A stretch of 64,000 nucleotides of DNA from Gammaproteobacteria bacterium (GCA_021773355.1 JAJFKE010000023.1:186001-250000), one strand, 5' to 3'; shown: positions 41,092-53,699, counted from the stretch's first letter. The notes: a model not told the origin generated them from the letters alone. Numbers and translations are program-made.

Positions 41092-41963
41092 GAATCGTCG
41101 GATCATTTCTACTCAACATGGGGGTGATACCGCTGCATGCCCAGAGTGTTCTCACCCCCTGCGGAACAAACCAGTCTCGAGTTCATGCGCGAAGAAGAAA
41201 AGCTGGCAAGAGATGTCTATACACACCTGTATGGGATCAGGGCACGGCGGTGTTTAAGGAGCCTCTGAACAACGACACATGGATGCTGTGCTTTCCTCGC
41301 TAAACTTATACGGAATCGCCGACCCGGCGGCTGGCAATGCAGCCGGCGTTTTTACTAACACAGCTTTAACAGCTCTACGATGACCTGGTTGCACAGGGAG
41401 AAACCTGGAAATTATCTGCATTGGAAGCAGGTATAGTGATTGAAGCAACAGATATATCAGATCTAGAGACTTCCATTAGTTCGACCAGCAGGCCAGATCT
41501 TATCAGGCTCTATAACTACTTATTGAAAGGCTCGCTAAACCATTTGTCTGCATTTACAAATAACCTGGAGTTTTTAGGCGGGAGCAGCAATGGAGGAAAT
41601 CAGAGCGGCAACTCTCTTTCTGAGGGCACATCAGTTTACGAACCCATTAGCGAGACGCTTTATGTCCCAGCAGTAAACATAATCGTCGAGTCAGGTGCGG
41701 TCATTGCGTATGATGTCCTTCTACGATTGGTGGAAACATTGCCGCAGGCGCTTGAAGTGGTGAGTATCACGGAAACCAGCAAGTTACCTAATAGCGCTCA
41801 TGCCAGTTTCGATTTATCCAGTGGCATATTGAACATTCCTGACTTGAGTGTGGGAACTTTGCTGTTGTCCGTAGATAGCACTCGCTACACAGCGACTCTA
41901 GAATTGGCCACAGGTATAGGGACAGAAGACATATTTGTAGTTACACAGGTACAAGCCAAGTAG
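41092..41963 (+). pseudogene. DUF2202 ferritin-like protein with extra C-terminal domain, multiply frameshifted
   Basis: LEFMREEEKLARDVYTHLY (frame 1), WDQGTAVFK (frame 3), GASEQRHMDAVLSSLNLYGIADPAAGNAAGVFTNTALTAL (frame 2), YDDLVAQGETWKLSALEAGIVIEATDISDLE...LLKGSLNHLSAFTNNLE (frame 3); intact 3' ORF is 41421-41963. Confidence 0.7.
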
Positions 41964-42029
41964 CACGAACAAAAGTTGTAGACAGCGCCCTCAACGAAAT
42001 TCCTAACACTCTCTATTGGGATGTCATTG

Positions 42030-42566
42030 TTAGTTCGATAGTAGATTTCTAACTGTTTGCTCCATACCGGTCAGTCCCCAACGACGACCTTGAGCCAATG
42101 CGTCTTCTATACTGGCACCCTCGGTCTCCCTCGCTGTAACTGCCTTCAAAGCTCCAACCCTATTGCTGGTACCACAATGTACCAAAACTGGCTGGCCATC
42201 CAAACGTGCTAGTAGCTGCTCCAACGTTTCTGCATTTTCCGGTGTTACGCCATCGCGCCCTGAAGTGGGAATCGAATAAAACTCCATCCCTTGGGATTGC
42301 ACAACTTCAGATTCGTTCCAATCAATCTCACCCGGAGTACGAAGGCTAATAACGTGCCTGATACCCGAGTTGGCTAAAATTCCAATTTGCTCTTGAGTCG
42401 GCTGACCACTTGCGAAAACCAAATTTTCCTGCACACTCAGATTGGAAATCTCAGCGCCGGTGATCGCTTCCACATTTACGCGGTAATTCTGGGCACAGGA
42501 AACGATCAACAGGGCAAGAAAAGCAACTATCGATTTATGTATTACATTCCTAAATTTCATATTCAT
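42030..42566 (-). CDS. DUF442 (TIGR01244-like) lipoprotein, copy 1
   Basis: Lipobox LLIVSC; HVISLRTPGEIDWNE; active-site-like VHCGTSNRVGAL. Confidence 0.88.
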   Translation of the reverse strand: MNMKFRNVIHKSIVAFLALLIVSCAQNYRVNVEAITGAEISNLSVQENLVFASGQPTQEQIGILANSGIRHVISLRTPGEIDWNESEVVQSQGMEFYSIPTSGRDGVTPENAETLEQLLARLDGQPVLVHCGTSNRVGALKAVTARETEGASIEDALAQGRRWGLTGMEQTVRNLLSN

Positions 42567-43114
42567 TCCCTTTTTAGATGTTGGACCTAGACTATAAAAT
42601 ATTCAACTGAATATTAATACAATGACAAGAGGTTCATCGGATTACAGGATTTTGCTTGAACCACATAATATCTTCCAAACTATCAGAACTCTATGCTGCA
42701 ACACACTTACCTGGATAAGTTCATTCACTTGCTTGAGGCTAGTAGGCCGGGTTCTGTGAAAACTTAATTGCCCCAACTCTTCGTGAATGTGAATACTGCC
42801 TAGGAACAACATATGATAATGGATATTCGGGTTCAATGCAGAAACGAAACGGAGGATCAGAGAGACTGCCCTTCTAGGTGCTTCAGTCTTCTTGCAAATC
42901 GCTTGAAGCACCAGGTGGGTGGAGATCGTTCGAGTCACTATGACTAACGCTCTTCCGATCAATTGAGGGTAGGCAGCAAGAATGCAAATACCTAACAGGG
43001 GTGTGGATGGTTCATTATATTAGTACCGTTTGTGATAATAGTTAGTGCATTGCGGGAACCGTGAATCGCTGCCATATCTCAGGCATTGCAATCCGAAGCA
43101 TCAAAAAAGAATTT

Positions 43115-43960
43115 TCAGGTTACGCTGACTATTTCCTGTACCCAACCGTCCCGATACCGAAAGTAGATCCTATTTTCTTCAGAAAAAAAAACTGACTGAT
43201 TAAGAATGCCGGATTGTTGTAATAACGAACTCAATCTAAATTGCGTCAATACACCATCAACTTCCAGCGTGAACACACCGCTGGTGTTAAACACAAGTTG
43301 CTGTTGTATCTCGCTTCTGATGTGATCCCGCAATTGGATAGGGTCATGCGCACAGGCATGAAGCAGTTGCCTAACACCGTCTTCAGAAATGGCTATCAAG
43401 TTGCCATCAACATCAAAACTAATAGTTGTTACTCCACTAGATGGCCCTGAGGAGATTTCCATGTCAGGCGCCAAACATAAGCGGTCACCTGCAGGCGAAT
43501 TGACCTCGATTCCTCCCTCAAACCAGAAAAAGTCGGTCCATCCCAGACGGTACATTTCACCAATTACCTCTGTTTCTCGATGTATAGCAGCACGTATTCG
43601 AACTTCCAGCCCAGCTTCAGAGCGCAGAAGCAATGAACCGTCCTCAGACTGAAACGATTGCCGTTGTTGCATGCTCTGATGTCTTAACGTCAAGCCAATA
43701 GTCTCTATGCTAAATAGAGTGCCATCATCAAGGATAATAGTGATCACTCCGGTGTCTTCATCTTTAGTCACGGTTACAGGAGCCTGCCCGTTTTCAAGCA
43801 AGTCATTGATTATGTCAGCAACATCCTGCTGAGTTGGCCGGCTTACTTGGCAGTCCGTACCGCAGGGCGGCATCTGAGCCGCCTGAGATAGTTGCATCAC
43901 GAAAATAAAAGGAACTAGCACTAGAAATTTTGACAATAAACGAATCATAACTCTTCTCAT
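43115..43960 (-). CDS. Hypothetical secreted protein
   Basis: Signal peptide (LVLVPFIFVMQLSQAAQ); CGTDCQVSRPTQQDVADIINDLL; no recognised domain. Confidence 0.6.
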   Translation of the reverse strand: MRRVMIRLLSKFLVLVPFIFVMQLSQAAQMPPCGTDCQVSRPTQQDVADIINDLLENGQAPVTVTKDEDTGVITIILDDGTLFSIETIGLTLRHQSMQQRQSFQSEDGSLLLRSEAGLEVRIRAAIHRETEVIGEMYRLGWTDFFWFEGGIEVNSPAGDRLCLAPDMEISSGPSSGVTTISFDVDGNLIAISEDGVRQLLHACAHDPIQLRDHIRSEIQQQLVFNTSGVFTLEVDGVLTQFRLSSLLQQSGILNQSVFFSEENRIYFRYRDGWVQEIVSVT

Positions 43961-44022
43961 TGATTACAGTTTTGAGTTGAATTGATAAAATCTCAATCTA
44001 CGCAAATCCGATATTTAAAGTA

Positions 44023-44036
44023 TTGACGAGGGTCAA
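44023..44036. promoter_or_regulatory. FNR-like dyad TTGAC-GAGG-GTCAA
   Basis: 8/10 to consensus, 62 nt upstream of the 43960 minus-strand start. Confidence 0.5.
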
Positions 44037-44214
44037 TTTTCTAAGAGAGTTCTGGCATAACATAGAATCTGTGAATTTATATATAGAAATCAGTGCTAGC
44101 TTGGTAGCTCAAATAGATTCTACTGGATTCATTTTTTTAGAACTAAGCACTTGGAATTAACTCGTCAAGTTCCAATAAATCGATGCCACCGGATGTTGCT
44201 CAAGGGCCAATAGA

Positions 44215-44228
44215 TTGATAAATCTCAA
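44215..44228. promoter_or_regulatory. FNR-like box TTGAT-AAAT-CTCAA
   Basis: 9/10 to consensus, upstream of the TolC-like gene. Confidence 0.45.
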
Positions 44229-44333
44229 TCCATTAAATCTAATGTCTATATACCATGCAGTAATCAAGTTTCAGTTTTTGCACAGATATTGTGGCAGAGA
44301 GTAGGGTTTCTTAGTGATTAAAGGATTGGGCTA

Positions 44334-45593
44334 TTGAGACAAGGCATTCAAATACTACGACTCATTGCAGTGCTATCCCTGATTGTTTGGCTGCCTTCGC
44401 TGGCTCAGGAAACTCAATTCGGTGAGCACGAGTCAGTGGCGAAGAGTGATGCCATGACTTTTGCTTCGGTATTTGAGGCAGCACTGGCTAATTCGCCCGC
44501 CTTAATCGCCACCGAGAGTCGGCAACAACAGGCACGGAACTATGCAGAGATTGGAAACAGTTGGGTTCCCGGTCGCCAAAGCCTGGAGTTGAACTATATT
44601 GATGATAGTGTGATAGATGATATTGGATTGCGCGAAATCGAATCCGGAATACGCTTCAATTTGTGGCGACTTGGTGAGCGCGAAGAAGCCAAGCGATTAG
44701 GTCAGTCCTATGGGGCACAATTGGATGCCTGGCTGGGCTATCAGCATCTTGTGATAACCGGTCGCGTCCGGTCCGTGTTTGCCAAATTGGCAGAAGCGGA
44801 AACGATACTCGCATTCGAACTACAGGCAACTCAGGATGCCGAACAGTTATTAGAGGTAACCACCCGGTTGTTTGAAAGTGGCGCCGTGGCGCAGCTGGAT
44901 ATGCTTCAGGCTGAATCGTTATTGTTACAGCAGCGTAGACTTGAGCTGAACGCAGAAGCGGGATTGGTTGATGCTGAGCGCGAATATAGCGTATTGACGA
45001 ATTTATCTATGCGACCTGGCGCCCCTTATAGCGAAATACAGTCTACGCAAACAGAGATTCAATTCGACCATCCCGTGCTTCGCTATCTGCAGGCCGAGAT
45101 AGAACTCGCCAGCAGGAATATCGACAAGGTAAGACGAGAGGCGGGTAATCGCCCATCCATGACTGTAGGTGTTCGCCGGGAAAGAGGCGACCGGCTTAAT
45201 CCTTTCACCGATAGCCTTGGAGTCTCGGTGAGCATACCCCTGGGAGGCAAGGCAGCTGTGTCTGCTCGTGTCGGAGATGCCCATCGGGAGAAAGTAGATG
45301 CAGAGATAGGACTGATTGAAAGGCGAATAAGGATGAATACCGAATTGCATGAGGTAGAGCATGAAATATTCTTAGCCGACGGCTCCCTGCGCTTGAGCGA
45401 GTCTGAAACTGAGTTAAACCGACAACGATATGAAATGGCTTTGATTGCCTTCGAAACCGGAGAGACTGATTTGTCACAAACCATCGTCGTATTACAGCAG
45501 GCCCATACGAGTGAAAAAGAAACTGAACGGCTGCAATTGGAGAGATTGCGCCTGATCTCTGAATACAACCAAATAATTGGAATAATCCCATGA
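44334..45593 (+). CDS. TolC-family outer membrane efflux protein
   Basis: Signal peptide; OEP-like repeats; 4-nt overlap with adaptor gene. Confidence 0.88.
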   Translation: MRQGIQILRLIAVLSLIVWLPSLAQETQFGEHESVAKSDAMTFASVFEAALANSPALIATESRQQQARNYAEIGNSWVPGRQSLELNYIDDSVIDDIGLREIESGIRFNLWRLGEREEAKRLGQSYGAQLDAWLGYQHLVITGRVRSVFAKLAEAETILAFELQATQDAEQLLEVTTRLFESGAVAQLDMLQAESLLLQQRRLELNAEAGLVDAEREYSVLTNLSMRPGAPYSEIQSTQTEIQFDHPVLRYLQAEIELASRNIDKVRREAGNRPSMTVGVRRERGDRLNPFTDSLGVSVSIPLGGKAAVSARVGDAHREKVDAEIGLIERRIRMNTELHEVEHEIFLADGSLRLSESETELNRQRYEMALIAFETGETDLSQTIVVLQQAHTSEKETERLQLERLRLISEYNQIIGIIP

Positions 45594-46672
45594 AGGCAAT
45601 AACCCTAATCCTGTTATCGGTGACACTTTGTATTTCTCATGCAGAGGCGCAGGAATTCATACCCCTCAACGATGACGACCTGACTAGACTCGGTATTGTA
45701 GTAGCGCCAGTGGCTGCTTTGGACCGCCATTCTGGTAACGAATTTCCAGCGGCGGTTATTACTTCTCCAGATTTGGTATCCCTGGTTACAGTTCCCTATG
45801 CCGGTGTAGTGGAAAAATGGGCCGTGGTGCCCGGGCAGAAGGTTGCTCGCGGAACGGCCTTGGCCAGCATTCGCTCCCAGGAACTATTAGAGATACAGAA
45901 TCAGTGGTTGAATGCATTGGCTGAGCAACAGCGTTCGGAGTCTGCGTTAACCCGAGACAATCGATTGTTCGCGCAGGGTATTGTCTCTGAACTGCGCCGA
46001 ATGAATACTCTTCTGCAATACGAGCAGATAAAAAACACAGTACATGGGTTGCTGACAAGACTCCAAAATGCCGGATTCGAGCCAGATAATCTGGCGAGCT
46101 TGCTTACCCGCAAGAGTGAATTTGGGCTGTATGTGCTGCGCTCACCCGTGGAGGGAATTCTTACTCGCAGAGCATTTGTGACCGGAGAGTACGCATCTCG
46201 GTTCAGCACACTGGCCTCGCTGCAGGCGCTAGGGCAACCCTGGTTGAGTCTGCGCGTACCGGCGCGGATTGGTTTGACTCTGAACGTCGGTCATAAACTC
46301 ACCATCGGTGGATCTGACGAAACACTGACCGTGCGTCAAAAAGACCTGATAGTTGATGAGACCACACAGACTATTGAAATTCTCGCCGAATTTGATATGT
46401 CCGCTGACTACATGCCAGGACAGGTGTTGACAGTTATCGTTCCGCCATCTAATGGAGGGATCTCCATACCAGCCCAAGCCGTAGTGCATAACGGTAGCGA
46501 TACTGTCGTCTATGTGCAGTCGCGTCAGGGTATGGAAGCCAGAGCCTTGAATCTGCAGCCAGCGGGTAATAAATACGTCGCGCGGTCAGGAATTCAAGCG
46601 GGCGAACTCATCGTGATCCAGGGGGCATCCCTCTTGAAAGGCATGCAACTGGGTCTTGGTAGCGACGAATAA
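45590..46672 (+). CDS. Efflux RND periplasmic adaptor
   Basis: PYAGVVEKWAVVPGQKVARGTALASI lipoyl-like motif; between TolC and RND pump. Confidence 0.9.
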   Translation: MKAITLILLSVTLCISHAEAQEFIPLNDDDLTRLGIVVAPVAALDRHSGNEFPAAVITSPDLVSLVTVPYAGVVEKWAVVPGQKVARGTALASIRSQELLEIQNQWLNALAEQQRSESALTRDNRLFAQGIVSELRRMNTLLQYEQIKNTVHGLLTRLQNAGFEPDNLASLLTRKSEFGLYVLRSPVEGILTRRAFVTGEYASRFSTLASLQALGQPWLSLRVPARIGLTLNVGHKLTIGGSDETLTVRQKDLIVDETTQTIEILAEFDMSADYMPGQVLTVIVPPSNGGISIPAQAVVHNGSDTVVYVQSRQGMEARALNLQPAGNKYVARSGIQAGELIVIQGASLLKGMQLGLGSDE

Positions 46673-49600
46673 TGCTTACTCAATTGGTTCAGTTTGCTCT
46701 CAGCCAACGGTTGATGACGGCACTGCTGGTGCTGTTATTGATAGGTTTCGGTACCCGGGCATTGCTTGACTTGCCTATCGATGCATTTCCGGATATTTCT
46801 CCAACCCAGGTTAAAATTATCATCAAGTCCCCTGGCATGACTCCGGAAGAGGTCGAATCACTGATTACCCAGCCGATCGAAGTTGAATTGCTCGGTATTC
46901 CCCGCAAGACCGTGCTGCGCTCCATCTCAAAGTATGCCCTTAGCTCCATTACTCTGGACTTTGAAGAAGGCACCGATATTTACTGGGCAAGGCAACAAGT
47001 AGCCGAGCGGATAAACAATGTATGGGATGATCTGCCCGGTGATGTAGCCGGTGGTCTGGCGCCGATGAGTACGCCTCTCGGTGATATGTTCATGTTTACT
47101 GTCGAAAGCGATACATTATCTTTACAGGAAAAACGCTTTCTTGTGGATTGGACGCTAAGGCCGGCATTAAGAACCGTGACAGGTGTTGCCGATGTCAACG
47201 CGCTGGGTGGATTCGTAAAGACCTACCAGGTGATGCCACGGACGGCAGCAATGGTGCGACTCGAGATTACCAATCGCAATATCGCCGAAGCCCTGCTGGC
47301 CAATAATAAGAACGATGGTGCGGGGCGCATTAATCAGGGTGAAGAAGCCATGCTTGTGCGAGTGGCCGCCGCTATCGGCGGACTGGAAGATATTGGCAAT
47401 ATTCTGGTGGAGAATTCCTACAGTGAAATGATACCGCTGTCAGAAGTGGCCGACATTTCAATCGGAGCCCTGGAGCGATACGGTTCGGTAACGGCAGACG
47501 GAAAATCTGAAGCTGTGCAGGGTCTGGTAATCAGTCTACGGGGGGCGAACGCGAGAGAAGTAGTAAACGGAGTCAGACTCAAGCTTGAAGAATTAGAACC
47601 GACGCTGCCAGAAGGAACCAGCATCAACGTTTTTTACGATCGAAGTGTGTTAATCGAAGGCGCGGTGAGTACTGTCTCGAAGGCACTGATAGAAGCGGTG
47701 GCATTGGTTATCATTTTGCTAGTCCTGTTTCTAGGCAACTGGCGGGCCGCACTAACAGCTGCTGCGATCCTGCCATTGTCCGCCCTGGTCACCTTCCTGA
47801 TGATGAACAGCATAGGCATGAGCGCCAATCTTATGAGCCTTGGCGGGTTGGTGATTGCCATAGGTATTCTGGTGGATTCCTCCATCGTGATTGTCGAAAA
47901 CATTGTCTCTGCACTGGCATCAGGTCAAGCCAGCACAGGTAGATTGCCGCGATTACACATTATCTTCCGCGCAGTTAAGGACGTAGCCATACCCGTTACT
48001 TCTGGAATTCTCATTATCGTTATCGTGTTTCTTCCCCTATTAACTCTTGAAGGGCTTGAAGGCAAGTTGTTCGGGCCGGTTACCCTGACTATCGTATTTG
48101 CATTGCTGGGCTCTTTGCTTTTGTCGCTAACTGTTATTCCGGTTATTGCGTCCTATCTGCTAAAAACCGCGGCCCATGATGATCCGTGGCTAAGCAGAAA
48201 CTTACTCAGGCTCTATCAGCCATTGCTTGCAACAAGCTTGAGGAAACCACAATACGTGCTGGCTCTGGCTGGAATCCTGTTGCTGTTCACAGCGCTGATC
48301 TTTCCCCGTGTAGGCAGAACTTTTATGCCCACTATGGACGAAGGTGACATTATTATTCAGCTGGAGCAGATTCCTTCAATCAATCTCGACACCACGACCC
48401 GCATTGTTCAGCGAGTTGAACGTGCCCTGGTGGACCAAGTGCCGGAGATTACCCGTGTAGTTTCGCGCAGTGGTTCCGATGAGATTGGCATGGATCCCAT
48501 GGGGCTTAATGAAACGGATATGTTCTTGCAGCTAAAGCCCCCCAAGGAATGGCAGGTACGAACCAAGGCAGAGCTGGAAGCTAAGATCCGGGTTGTGATG
48601 GAACAATTTCATGGCATTAACTTCGCTTTTACTCAGCCTATCGATATGCGCATTTCAGAGATGCTCACCGGCTCACGTGGCGACGTAGCTATCAAACTTT
48701 TCGGTGCAGAACTTAACGCATTAAACAGCTATGCCCAAGACATCGCCGAACTGGTGCAGACCATCGACGGCAGCGTCGATACAAATGCCACCATTAACGA
48801 AGGTGCTCAATACTTGCAGGTTTCTGTTAATCGTTACCGTTCTGGTCAGCTAGGGGTGAATGCTGACCAACTTCAGAGCCGATTACGATCGGAAATCGAG
48901 GGTATGCAGGTTGGCACGATACTGGAACGGGGTGCCCGTGTCCCATTGATGCTGCGCTACGCTAAATTAGAGGGTGACGGGCTTGAGCAGATGCGCAACG
49001 ATTTCATTGGGCTCGACGAGGGCGGAGCTATTCCTTTGATCGAAATAGCAGATATTAGTCGGATCGAGGGGCCCGTGAGCATATCTCGGGAATCCGGCCA
49101 GCGATTTGCCGTAATTAGAACCAATGTGGAGGGGCGCGATCTGGTGGGTTTTGTGGAAGAGGCCCAAGCAAAAATCGGTGCGGAGATAACACTGCCGGGG
49201 GGCTATTCCATCGAATGGGGCGGCCAGTTTGAGAACCAACAACGGGCGGCAAAGCGGCTCGCCTTAGTAGTTCCAGTGGCGCTGTTGCTCATTGCTTTTC
49301 TGCTGTTTTTAACCTTCCGTTCCGTTAAGCAGACACTGATAATTCTCTCCAATATCCCCTTTGCACTGACCGGTGGCATTATAGCGCTGTGGATAACGGG
49401 AGAGTTTATTTCGGTCCCGGCTTCAGTAGGCTTTATCGCTCTACTTGGTATTGCGGTGCTGAATGGGGTGGTGCTTATGTCCCATTTCAACTATTTGTTA
49501 GCTAAGGGCCTGGATGTAGCAGATGTAGTTCGTGAGGGCGCGCAGAGGAGATTACGGCCGGTCATGATGACAGCAACGATCTGCGGATTTGGTCTGGTGC

Positions 49601-49758
49601 CCTTATTGCTAGCAAGCGGCCCAGGATCAGAAATTCAAAAGCCATTGGCGATCGTAGTAATTGGCGGCCTGATTAGCTCGACACTGCTAACACTGTTTTT
49701 GCTGCCTATTATTTATTGCCACTTCCATCGACTTAAACCCATAGAGCAAACGGTATGA
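46672..49758 (+). CDS. CusA/CzcA-type heavy-metal RND efflux pump
   Basis: 1028 aa; DLPIDAFPDISPTQVKI; GILVDSSIVIVENIV; GRTFMPTMDEGDIIIQ. Confidence 0.95.
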   Translation: MLTQLVQFALSQRLMTALLVLLLIGFGTRALLDLPIDAFPDISPTQVKIIIKSPGMTPEEVESLITQPIEVELLGIPRKTVLRSISKYALSSITLDFEEGTDIYWARQQVAERINNVWDDLPGDVAGGLAPMSTPLGDMFMFTVESDTLSLQEKRFLVDWTLRPALRTVTGVADVNALGGFVKTYQVMPRTAAMVRLEITNRNIAEALLANNKNDGAGRINQGEEAMLVRVAAAIGGLEDIGNILVENSYSEMIPLSEVADISIGALERYGSVTADGKSEAVQGLVISLRGANAREVVNGVRLKLEELEPTLPEGTSINVFYDRSVLIEGAVSTVSKALIEAVALVIILLVLFLGNWRAALTAAAILPLSALVTFLMMNSIGMSANLMSLGGLVIAIGILVDSSIVIVENIVSALASGQASTGRLPRLHIIFRAVKDVAIPVTSGILIIVIVFLPLLTLEGLEGKLFGPVTLTIVFALLGSLLLSLTVIPVIASYLLKTAAHDDPWLSRNLLRLYQPLLATSLRKPQYVLALAGILLLFTALIFPRVGRTFMPTMDEGDIIIQLEQIPSINLDTTTRIVQRVERALVDQVPEITRVVSRSGSDEIGMDPMGLNETDMFLQLKPPKEWQVRTKAELEAKIRVVMEQFHGINFAFTQPIDMRISEMLTGSRGDVAIKLFGAELNALNSYAQDIAELVQTIDGSVDTNATINEGAQYLQVSVNRYRSGQLGVNADQLQSRLRSEIEGMQVGTILERGARVPLMLRYAKLEGDGLEQMRNDFIGLDEGGAIPLIEIADISRIEGPVSISRESGQRFAVIRTNVEGRDLVGFVEEAQAKIGAEITLPGGYSIEWGGQFENQQRAAKRLALVVPVALLLIAFLLFLTFRSVKQTLIILSNIPFALTGGIIALWITGEFISVPASVGFIALLGIAVLNGVVLMSHFNYLLAKGLDVADVVREGAQRRLRPVMMTATICGFGLVPLLLASGPGSEIQKPLAIVVIGGLISSTLLTLFLLPIIYCHFHRLKPIEQTV

Positions 49759-50045
49759 ATACCTTGTTGGTGATCAACCTGAAACCGGAATTGGAAGAAG
49801 ATATGGTCGATTACCTATTGTCGAAAGAGACAGTAGAGGGTTTCACTTCCTACCACGTTCGCGGGCACGGCAGGAATGCAGAGATGTCGTTGGCGGAGCA
49901 GGTCACCGGTCGCCGCAAACGATTGCAATTCGAAATAATTCTGGATGATGCCGCAGTAGTGGATGTAATAGCCGGTCTTGCTGACAATGTAGGGAAAGGT
50001 ATTCATTACTGGCAACTGGCTATCTCAAATGTTGGTAGCGCCTGA
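49755..50045 (+). CDS. DUF3240-like protein
   Basis: 96 aa, 4-nt overlap with CzcA-like gene; KPELEEDMVDYLLSKETVEGFTSYHVRGHG. Confidence 0.8.
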   Translation: MNTLLVINLKPELEEDMVDYLLSKETVEGFTSYHVRGHGRNAEMSLAEQVTGRRKRLQFEIILDDAAVVDVIAGLADNVGKGIHYWQLAISNVGSA

Positions 50046-50179
50046 TCGAAAAGCAGAACACCGCTTGATCGGACTTTAAGAGCGGTTACCCCATGATTTA
50101 CAAGACGGTGTCTGAACCCATTTCTTGACGAGGGTCAGCTCATCATGAGCTGTACTACGATACTCTCAGCCAACAGTAG

Positions 50180-50344
50180 TCTCAAATAGATAAAGGGAAT
50201 GTTATATCAAGAGAAGTTGGAGATCGATATCGTTGTGAGAGTTGCCAAGCAGAGTTGGTCTATGAAAAGCCTTGTCCCTGTGGCGATCAGATGCCGCACT
50301 CGGAAATATGTTGTGGGGAACAGATGAGCAAAGTTCAAGAATAG
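50180..50344 (+). other. Candidate small Cys-rich zinc-ribbon/rubredoxin-like ORF without clear start codon
   Basis: Frame reads ...VGDRYRCESCQAELVYEKPCPCGDQMPHSEICCGEQMSKVQE*; opens after TAG 50177-50179; no in-frame ATG before the domain. Confidence 0.5.
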
Positions 50345-52615
<2,271 letters not shown>

Positions 52616-52629
52616 TGGATTGAAGGCGC

Positions 52630-52925
52630 TTAGTGGACCAATTTTGAAGACAGTGAGCAAACCCTTGTCGTTCCGGAAAAGCATATGTATATCTTGTCTT
52701 CTTGGGCAATCGCATTTGAGAAGAATAAACTTTCATCCACACGCGGGCAATAAACTCAGGAACAGTAAGGACTAAGTCGTGGCGCGTGTTTTTAACATGA
52801 TCAGCACCCTCCACTAGCCCTACTTCAGCAATGTGGGACTTTGAGGTTCGATAAACATGCAATATTAAAGAAATGACAAAACCAATCTCAACACCCCATA
52901 GCAATGTCTTGAGTAGATTCTCCGT
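52630..52925 (-). pseudogene. SulP permease remnant (C-terminal/STAS-boundary fragment)
   Basis: KTLLWGVEIGFVISLILHVYRTSKSHIAEVGLVEGADHVKNTRHDLVLTVPEF then, after a frameshift, VDESLFFSNAIAQEDKIYI; aligns with LTLLVGVEIGVASGVLLSVLMQLVKTSKPHIAVVGRVSGTEHFRNINRHQVLTSPGIMSLRIDESLYFSNS of the 25007-26725 gene. Confidence 0.75.
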
Positions 52926-53041
52926 TTTTGTAACAACCCATATAACACTGAATAATTTATTTATCCTAAATCCCACACATGCAGTAAGTTATGTTATTGA
53001 GCTGACGGCTAGTTACGTAATTGAGTACTGCAGGATCAGCT

Positions 53042-53138
53042 ACGGCGCAATGGGACAGGAGAGCAGTAGCCTCCCCATGGATCAAAATTAGGCGCGGGGC
53101 AGGATCAAAATTTCGTACCCACTCGATCAATTCGGTCG
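53042..53138 (-). pseudogene. C-terminal remnant of an MBL/beta-CASP gene paralogous to 5576-7006
   Basis: Minus-strand TELIEWVRNFDPAPRLILIHGEATALLS versus TELIEWARNFNPVPRLILIHGEATALQALS. Confidence 0.75.
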
Positions 53139-53200
53139 ATAGAAATATCTATTCAAAATTAGAGTATCGACTATCCCGACAGGCCGAAGTCACTGCTACC

Positions 53201-53581
53201 TCAGCCCTGTATTGATTCATTAAGATTTAAGATAGCGTCTTTTACGCATTCGACCAAAATCCTGTCGACTATAGGTTTTTGAACGAAGTCACTTGCCCCA
53301 TCTCGTATGGCTTCAACAGCAATAGATATATCGTTGCCTGATGCCATTAGAACAATAGGCAGATTAGGGGTTATGCTATGTATATTGTCAATCAGCGTCT
53401 TATTAGTCGCCTTAACAGAGAGGTCTTCGGCCAAAATGCAACTTGGCTGCCCTTCAGTCAATCTCTCCAGCAAAATGCCGGGGTTTTGAAACAGAGAAAC
53501 AACGAAGCCTGCCCGACTGAACAATTTATTGAGTGACTCCAGTAGAAGTGGGTCACTGGCCAGGATAAATATCGAGTTCAT
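53201..53581 (-). CDS. Stand-alone degenerate receiver-domain protein
   Basis: Receiver-like fold pattern; DFVQKP Lys retained, phospho-Asp position appears to be Glu (CILAED). Confidence 0.75.
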   Translation of the reverse strand: MNSIFILASDPLLLESLNKLFSRAGFVVSLFQNPGILLERLTEGQPSCILAEDLSVKATNKTLIDNIHSITPNLPIVLMASGNDISIAVEAIRDGASDFVQKPIVDRILVECVKDAILNLNESIQG

Positions 53582-53699
53582 GCTTGTTAGTCTGCTGCCT
53601 GTGAAAGGCTATCAATGCGACGAGGAGCCAATTCGAAACGAATAAACTCGTTCTCGGCCCTTCTTTCACGGAATGCTACGACCTGGCGGGTTTTTGGTG

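Noticed and set aside
45083-45568. Antisense ORF (161 aa) opposite the TolC-like gene
   Set aside because: Ser/Arg-rich antisense translation, no domain; sense gene is well supported.
50125-50138. TTGAC-GAGG-GTCAG as an FNR box before the Cys-rich ORF/katG
   Set aside because: 7/10 only; too weak to list as a feature.
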